Assembly (NCBI GenBank): GCA_050731755.1
Contig: JBOHPP010000201.1
Location: 1-9,407, forward strand
Source: JBOHPP01 sp050731755
GTDB lineage: Bacteria; Methylomirabilota; Methylomirabilia; Rokubacteriales; CSP1-6
Length of the DNA: 9,407 nt
Direction of reading: 5' to 3'
Made by a program: the position numbers and the translations under genes. This document shows, one piece after another, positions 6,084 through 9,407 of this stretch. Numbering within the stretch: the stretch's first letter is position 1; each line of letters begins with the position of its first letter. Below the pieces are notes generated by a model. The model saw only the letters and a list, made by a program, of their open reading frames with translations. It was not told the DNA's origin and ran no database searches.

Positions 6084-6881
6084 CTACCACATGACGCAGC
6101 CGCCGTCGACCATGAGGGCCTGGCCGGTGATGTACCGGGCCTCGTCCGAGGCCAGGAACACCGCGGCCCAGCCGATGTCTTCCGGCTCCTGCTCGCACTT
6201 CATCGGCACGATGTCGTTGACCCGCTTCTCGAACACCTGCCGCGGCGCCATGCCGGCGAAGGTGGGGTTGGTCTGCGCGAGGTGGGCGGCCAGCTTCTGC
6301 CAGAAGTCGGTCCACAGCACGCCGGGGCAGATGGCGTTCACCGTGATCCGGTGCGGCGCCAGCTCTTTGGCCACGATCCGCGTGAAGGTGATGACGCCCT
6401 GCTTGGCCACGCTGTAGGCCGGCATGGTCACCGCCGAGAGCGGTCCGGCGATCGAGGCGATGTTGATGATGCGCCCGGCCTTGCGCTCGATGAAGTAGGG
6501 GGCGATGGCCTTGCTGGTGAGGAAGATCGACTTGGTGTTGACGGCGAAGGTGCGGTCCCAGTCGTCCTCGGTGTTGTTGGTGAACGGCATGCCCGGCGGC
6601 GATGCCATACCCGCGTTGTTGACAAGGATGTCGATCCGGCCCAGCGCTTCGCGGGTGCGGTCGATCATGGTCTTGACGTCGGCGGCGCTGGTGACGTCCG
6701 CTTTCATGGCGACGACCTTCCGCCCCAGCGTCTTCACTTCCTCGGCCACCTTTTCGGCGTTGAGCACCTGCAGGTCCGGGATAGCGAGGTCAGCGCCCTC
6801 GCGCGCCATGGTGAGCACGATGCCCCGCCCGATCCCGCTGCCCCCGCCCGTGACCATCGCCACCTTACCGGCCAGCCGCAT
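6084..6881 (-). CDS. short-chain dehydrogenase/reductase (FabG-like)
   Basis: 265-aa classical SDR. Cofactor motif TGGGSGIG at 11-18, Asp36 ending the second strand (favouring NAD(H) over NADP(H)), 'NNAG' at 88-91, and the catalytic tetrad Asn115, Ser143 ('NIASIAG'), Tyr156 and Lys160 ('YSVAK'). 'CPGVLWTDFW' (185-194) begins a longer substrate loop running to about 225, and the C-terminus 'MVDGGCVMW' is standard. The frame is open 18 codons further upstream, but GGAGGA five bases before the ATG at 6881 and the family N-terminus 'MRLAGKVAMVTGG' fix the start. First gene of the SDR-ACAD-crotonase run, so the 3-hydroxyacyl-CoA dehydrogenase step of a beta-oxidation-like route is the natural guess. 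It is divergent from the arabinonate-type dehydratase, so a sugar or aldonate substrate is an alternative. Confidence 0.93.
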   Translation of the reverse strand: MRLAGKVAMVTGGGSGIGRGIVLTMAREGADLAIPDLQVLNAEKVAEEVKTLGRKVVAMKADVTSAADVKTMIDRTREALGRIDILVNNAGMASPPGMPFTNNTEDDWDRTFAVNTKSIFLTSKAIAPYFIERKAGRIINIASIAGPLSAVTMPAYSVAKQGVITFTRIVAKELAPHRITVNAICPGVLWTDFWQKLAAHLAQTNPTFAGMAPRQVFEKRVNDIVPMKCEQEPEDIGWAAVFLASDEARYITGQALMVDGGCVMW

Positions 6882-6886
6882 GCGCG

Positions 6887-6892
6887 TCCTCC
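6887..6892 (-). promoter_or_regulatory. Shine-Dalgarno (GGAGGA) of the SDR gene
   Basis: GGAGGA on the minus strand lies five bases before the ATG at 6881. It decides against the longer frame, whose upstream codons overlap the start region of the divergent dehydratase gene. Confidence 0.7.
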
Positions 6893-6907
6893 GATTCTCT
6901 ATAATCG
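6892..6907. repeat. small inverted repeat centred on the -10 box, candidate operator
   Basis: CGATT (6892-6896) and AATCG (6903-6907) are perfect inverted arms around six bases (CTCTAT). The dyad centre coincides with the start of the TATAAT box, so a dimer bound here would block the promoter. The arms are only five bases, so this is suggestive only. Confidence 0.3.
6900..6905 (+). promoter_or_regulatory. consensus -10 box (TATAAT) of the dehydratase gene
   Basis: A perfect TATAAT lies in the 44-bp gap between two divergent genes in otherwise very GC-rich DNA. Transcription would start near 6911-6913, giving a leader of only about 14 bases that still includes GGGAGGG (6915-6921), four bases before the ATG. 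No good -35 is seen at 17 bp (the site falls on the SDR start codon region, CGCATG), so an activator or alternative recognition may be needed. Confidence 0.45.
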
Positions 6908-6925
6908 AGTGCCCGGGAGGGACCC

Positions 6926-8659
6926 ATGACAGCACAGCCGCTGCGCAGTAGCAACTGGTTCGGTCGCCGTGATCTGGACGGCTTCGTCCACCGTTCCTGG
7001 CTCAAGACCGAGGGCTTCAGTGACCTCGTCTTCGACGGCCGGCCCGTCGTCGGGATCGCCAACTCGTGGTCCGAGCTGACCACCTGCAATGCCCACCTCC
7101 GACAGGTGGCCGACGCCGTGAAGCGGGGCGTGTGGGCGGCCGGCGGCTTTCCGCTGGAGTTCCCGACGATCTCGCTGGGCGAGGTGTTGATGAAGCCCAC
7201 CACGATGCTCTTTCGCAACCTGATGGCCATGGACGTCGAAGAATGCCTGCGGGGCTATCCGCTCGACGCGGTGGTCCTGCTGTCCGGCTGCGACAAGACG
7301 ACGCCGGCCATGCTCATGGGCGCGGTCTCCGCCGACATCCCGGCCATCATGGTGACGGGCGGGCCCATGCTACGCGGCCGGTGGCGCGCCGAGGATCTGG
7401 GCTCCGGCACCGACGCCTGGCGGCTGTGGGCCGAGCGCCGGGCGGGTCAGCTCAGCGACGAGGAGCTGTCCGAAGCCGAGTCCTGCATGTCGCGCTCGGC
7501 CGGCCACTGTATGGTGATGGGCACCGCCTCCACCATGGCCGCGATGGCCGAGGCTCTGGGCATGACGCTGCCCGGCAACGCTGCCATCCCTGCCCCCGAC
7601 TCGCGGCGCCTGACCCTGGCCGAGCTGTCCGGGCGCCGGGCCGTCGAGATGGCCCGGGCCGGCGGGCCACGGCCGTCCGATATCCTGACCGCCAGGGCGT
7701 TCGACAACGCCATCCGGAGCGACATGGCGATCGGTGGCTCCACCAACGCCATCATCCACCTGGTGGCCATCGCCGGGCGGCTCGGCCTCCGCCTGCCGCT
7801 CTCACGCTTCGACGAGCTGTCCAAGACGACGCCGCTGCTCGTCAACGTTCGCCCGTCCGGCAAGTACCTCATGGAGGACTTTTTCTACGCGGGCGGCCTG
7901 CCGGCCGTCCTCAAGGAGCTTCTGCCCTTGCTCCACGGAGACGCGCTGACCGCGAACGGCCGTAGCATGGCCGACAACGTCCGGGAGGCCCGGTGCTGGA
8001 ACGAGGACGTCATCCGCCCGCTGGCCGTGCCGCTGGCCGCCGAGGGGGGCACCGTCGTTCTCGTCGGCAACCTCTGCCCCGACGGTGCCGTGATCAAGCA
8101 GTCGGCGGCCTCGCCCCATCTGCTCACGCACCGGGGTCGCGCCGTCGTCTTCGACGATCACGGCGATCTACACCGGCGCATCGACGACCCCTCGGTCCGC
8201 ATCGACGAGCGCTCCGTGCTGGTCCTCAAGCACGCTGGGCCCAAGGGAGCGCCGGGGATGCCGGAGTGGGGCGCCGCCCCCATCCCCACGCGACTGCTGA
8301 AGCAGGGCGTGAAGGACATGGTGCGCATCTCCGACGCGCGCATGAGCGGGACATCCTACGGGACGGTCGTGCTGCACGTGGCGCCGGAGTCCGCCGTCGG
8401 CGGCCCTCTGGCCCTCGTGCGCGACGGTGACGAGATCGAGCTGAACGTGCCCAAGCGCAGCCTCACCCTGCGCGTGAGCGAGGAGGAACTCAACCGGCGG
8501 CGCGCGGCCTGGATCCCACGCCAGCCCCACTTCACACGCGGCTACGGCAAGCTCTTCCTCGATCACGTGCTCCAGGCCGATCAGGGCTGCGATTTCGACT
8601 TCCTGCGCGGCCGGACGCCGGTGCGGCTCGAGGATACCGCGGGTCCCTCGCACTCCTAG
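6926..8659 (+). CDS. IlvD/Edd-family dehydratase, L-arabinonate dehydratase-like
   Basis: 577-aa iron-sulfur dehydratase. The N-terminus 'SSNWFGRRDLDGFVHRSWLK' and 'GRPVVGIANSWSELTTCN' match the pentonate (L-arabinonate/D-xylonate) dehydratase branch rather than true IlvD. The three [2Fe-2S] ligands are Cys54, Cys122 ('SGCDKTTPA') and Cys195 ('SAGHCMVMGTAST'). Lys124 is the lysine carbamylated in the family; Glu86 ('SLGE'), Asp123 and Glu447 ('PGMPEWG') fit the Mg2+ site. Ser475 in 'SDARMSGTSYGT' is the catalytic base. Such enzymes remove water from a sugar acid to give a 2-keto-3-deoxy acid. GGGAGGG four bases before the ATG supports the start. No sugar transporter, aldolase or KDPG/pentanoate gene is in view, so the actual substrate is open. 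Divergent from the SDR gene across 44 bp and convergent with the next gene across a 25-bp hairpin gap. Confidence 0.95.
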   Translation: MTAQPLRSSNWFGRRDLDGFVHRSWLKTEGFSDLVFDGRPVVGIANSWSELTTCNAHLRQVADAVKRGVWAAGGFPLEFPTISLGEVLMKPTTMLFRNLMAMDVEECLRGYPLDAVVLLSGCDKTTPAMLMGAVSADIPAIMVTGGPMLRGRWRAEDLGSGTDAWRLWAERRAGQLSDEELSEAESCMSRSAGHCMVMGTASTMAAMAEALGMTLPGNAAIPAPDSRRLTLAELSGRRAVEMARAGGPRPSDILTARAFDNAIRSDMAIGGSTNAIIHLVAIAGRLGLRLPLSRFDELSKTTPLLVNVRPSGKYLMEDFFYAGGLPAVLKELLPLLHGDALTANGRSMADNVREARCWNEDVIRPLAVPLAAEGGTVVLVGNLCPDGAVIKQSAASPHLLTHRGRAVVFDDHGDLHRRIDDPSVRIDERSVLVLKHAGPKGAPGMPEWGAAPIPTRLLKQGVKDMVRISDARMSGTSYGTVVLHVAPESAVGGPLALVRDGDEIELNVPKRSLTLRVSEEELNRRRAAWIPRQPHFTRGYGKLFLDHVLQADQGCDFDFLRGRTPVRLEDTAGPSHS

Positions 8660-8664
8660 GTCGC

Positions 8665-8683
8665 AGGGGCCTCGGCGGCCCCT
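8665..8683. terminator. perfect hairpin in a 25-bp convergent gap, probable bidirectional terminator
   Basis: AGGGGCC (8665-8671) and GGCCCCT (8677-8683) form a perfect seven-base-pair stem around TCGGC. It begins six bases after the dehydratase stop and ends two bases before the opposing gene's stop at 8685. Placement between two convergent stops makes a shared terminator likely despite the lack of a T-tract. Confidence 0.55.
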
Positions 8684-8684
8684 C

Positions 8685-9215
8685 TCAGGGCGCTTGGGAG
8701 GATGGGCCGAGCGGTGACCCTGCGGAGTCGGAGCGATGCCCGGGCAACCGCGCGGGCGATCGCGGTGGCTCGACCCGGAGCTCGGTCGATGCGACCCGCC
8801 GGCCCATCAGCGGAGCGTCGGCGAGAGAACGACCCGGCCGCGGGACCGCTTTGGGCGTCTGGACCAGGACCGGGAGGGCCGCCGGCTCGGGCCGTGCCTG
8901 CAGCGCGATCACCGGCGGCAGGTGATCGAAGGGGCTCGCCACGACGAGGATCATGGCGGCGACGAGCAGCGTCGCCGCCGCCGGAGGCAGGACGAGGAAC
9001 GGATCCCACCACGCCGCGAGTGCTGGCTCGGTGCGGCTGTTGGGGGGCCGGTGACCCAGGTCGCGCCGGACCCGCGCGGCGCAACGCCGGCAGATCCAGT
9101 CGCTGAAATCGACGCCGCGCCCGCCCCAGCCGGCGATGCCGCAAACGACCGGGTACCCGAAGTAGCGTCGGTGCCAGGCGCAGCGTCGGAGCACCACGCT
9201 TTCGTTCCCGAGCAA
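8685..9215 (-). CDS. hypothetical Cys/His-rich protein with one membrane segment and a Pro-rich tail
   Basis: I do not recognise this 176-aa protein. Its first third has a zinc-binding look: Cys12-x2-His15 ('CAWHRRYFGYP'), Cys25 in 'VVCGIAGW', then Cys42-x2-Cys45 ('ICRRCAARV') and His55 ('DLGHR'). Aromatic and glycine residues between the pairs suggest a compact treble-clef or zinc-ribbon-like fold. One hydrophobic segment at about 72-94 ('FLVLPPAAATLLVAAMILVV') should be a membrane anchor, and the remainder (95-176) is rich in Pro, Arg, Ala and Ser and probably disordered. No ATG exists in frame: the start used is TTG 9215, with GTG codons at 9197 and 9194 as alternatives (GGGA eight bases before 9197). 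The opposite strand is also open here, but the spaced Cys/His pattern and membrane segment support this strand. It follows the probable murQ on the same strand with an 81-bp gap. Confidence 0.65.
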   Translation of the reverse strand: MLGNESVVLRRCAWHRRYFGYPVVCGIAGWGGRGVDFSDWICRRCAARVRRDLGHRPPNSRTEPALAAWWDPFLVLPPAAATLLVAAMILVVASPFDHLPPVIALQARPEPAALPVLVQTPKAVPRPGRSLADAPLMGRRVASTELRVEPPRSPARLPGHRSDSAGSPLGPSSQAP

Positions 9216-9296
9216 GACATGTGCCGCGCCCGCCGCCGCGAAGACCGAATGGTTTCGCGCCGATGTCGCGCGGGCTCGCGACCCGTGTGAAGGCGC

Positions 9297-9407
9297 TTAC
9301 CAGCGGCGGGGAGCGTCGATCACAGCACGCAGGGAACCGGCCGTCCGCAGCCGACGGCGGGCGGCCCCGGCGCTGAGCCCGGTTCGGGCCATCGCGATGG
9401 CCAGGCG
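9297..9407 (-). CDS. murQ: probable N-acetylmuramic acid 6-phosphate etherase, C-terminal fragment
   Basis: Only 36 C-terminal residues are in the window; the start lies beyond the right edge. The segment 'LAIAMARTGLSAGAARRRL' followed by 'RTAGSLRAVID' matches the last helices of MurQ, where the pattern is roughly 'vAivmlltGldaeeArarLeaagGxlRxAl'. MurQ cleaves the lactyl ether of MurNAc-6-phosphate during recycling of cell-wall sugars in the cytoplasm. The active-site SIS domain is outside the window, so the call rests on this tail only. A similar small helical tail in an unrelated protein cannot be excluded. Confidence 0.5.
   Translation of the reverse strand, partial: RLAIAMARTGLSAGAARRRLRTAGSLRAVIDAPRRW

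Noticed and set aside
8736..9290. 184-codon plus-strand frame opposite the Cys/His-rich protein
   Set aside because: No ordered motif or membrane segment is seen, whereas the minus strand has paired Cys/His residues and a clean hydrophobic helix.

Overview
The window is strongly GC-rich throughout and packed with genes on both strands, with short gaps and several overlapping or near-overlapping starts. Gene content (a plant-type/bacterial type III polyketide synthase, VIT1/CCC1-type metal transporter, acyl-CoA dehydrogenase/crotonase/SDR set, arabinonate-type dehydratase) suggests an aerobic, metabolically versatile soil or sediment bacterium. Candidatus Rokubacteria/Methylomirabilota-like or a GC-rich proteobacterium would both fit. 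The sequence alone does not settle the taxon.

Layout. (1) 1-158 is the 3' end of an IS110-family transposase on the plus strand, followed by about 150 bp without a gene. This gap has a lower-GC right half and holds an outward-facing TTGACA box, a folded segment and a 9-bp direct repeat. (2) 312-2007, minus strand: a type III polyketide synthase followed four bases later by a class I SAM methyltransferase, a phenolic-lipid/alkylresorcinol-type tailoring pair. (3) 2081-3303, plus strand, divergent from the PKS: a gamma-class carbonic-anhydrase-like hexapeptide protein whose stop overlaps the start of a VIT1/CCC1 Fe/Mn transporter (TGATG). (4) 3304-3433: a convergent gap with two hairpins. (5) 3434-6881, minus strand, transcribed in the order SDR, acyl-CoA dehydrogenase, crotonase, then an unrecognised 178-aa protein. 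(6) 6882-6925: a 44-bp divergent control region with a consensus TATAAT inside a small inverted repeat and Shine-Dalgarno sequences for both flanking genes. (7) 6926-8659, plus strand: an IlvD/Edd-family dehydratase closest to L-arabinonate dehydratases. (8) 8660-8684: a 25-bp convergent gap that is mostly a perfect hairpin. (9) 8685-9215, minus strand: an unrecognised Cys/His-rich protein with one membrane segment. (10) 9297-9407, minus strand: the C-terminus of a probable MurQ etherase running off the edge.

How it works together. The SDR/ACAD/crotonase set looks like one acyl-CoA degradation operon. It shares a very small control region with the sugar-acid-type dehydratase, so the two transcripts may be co-regulated. 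The crotonase has lost both canonical hydratase glutamates and the ACAD lacks the glutamate at the medium-chain position, so product names based on family alone should be treated with care. The PKS/methyltransferase pair ends right beside the insertion sequence, so a third tailoring gene may have been separated from it. I see no CRISPR array, tRNA, rRNA or complete mobile element, and no clear evidence for an entirely new multi-gene system. The most unusual points are the crotonase active site, the right-hand end of the IS110 element and the two unrecognised small proteins.
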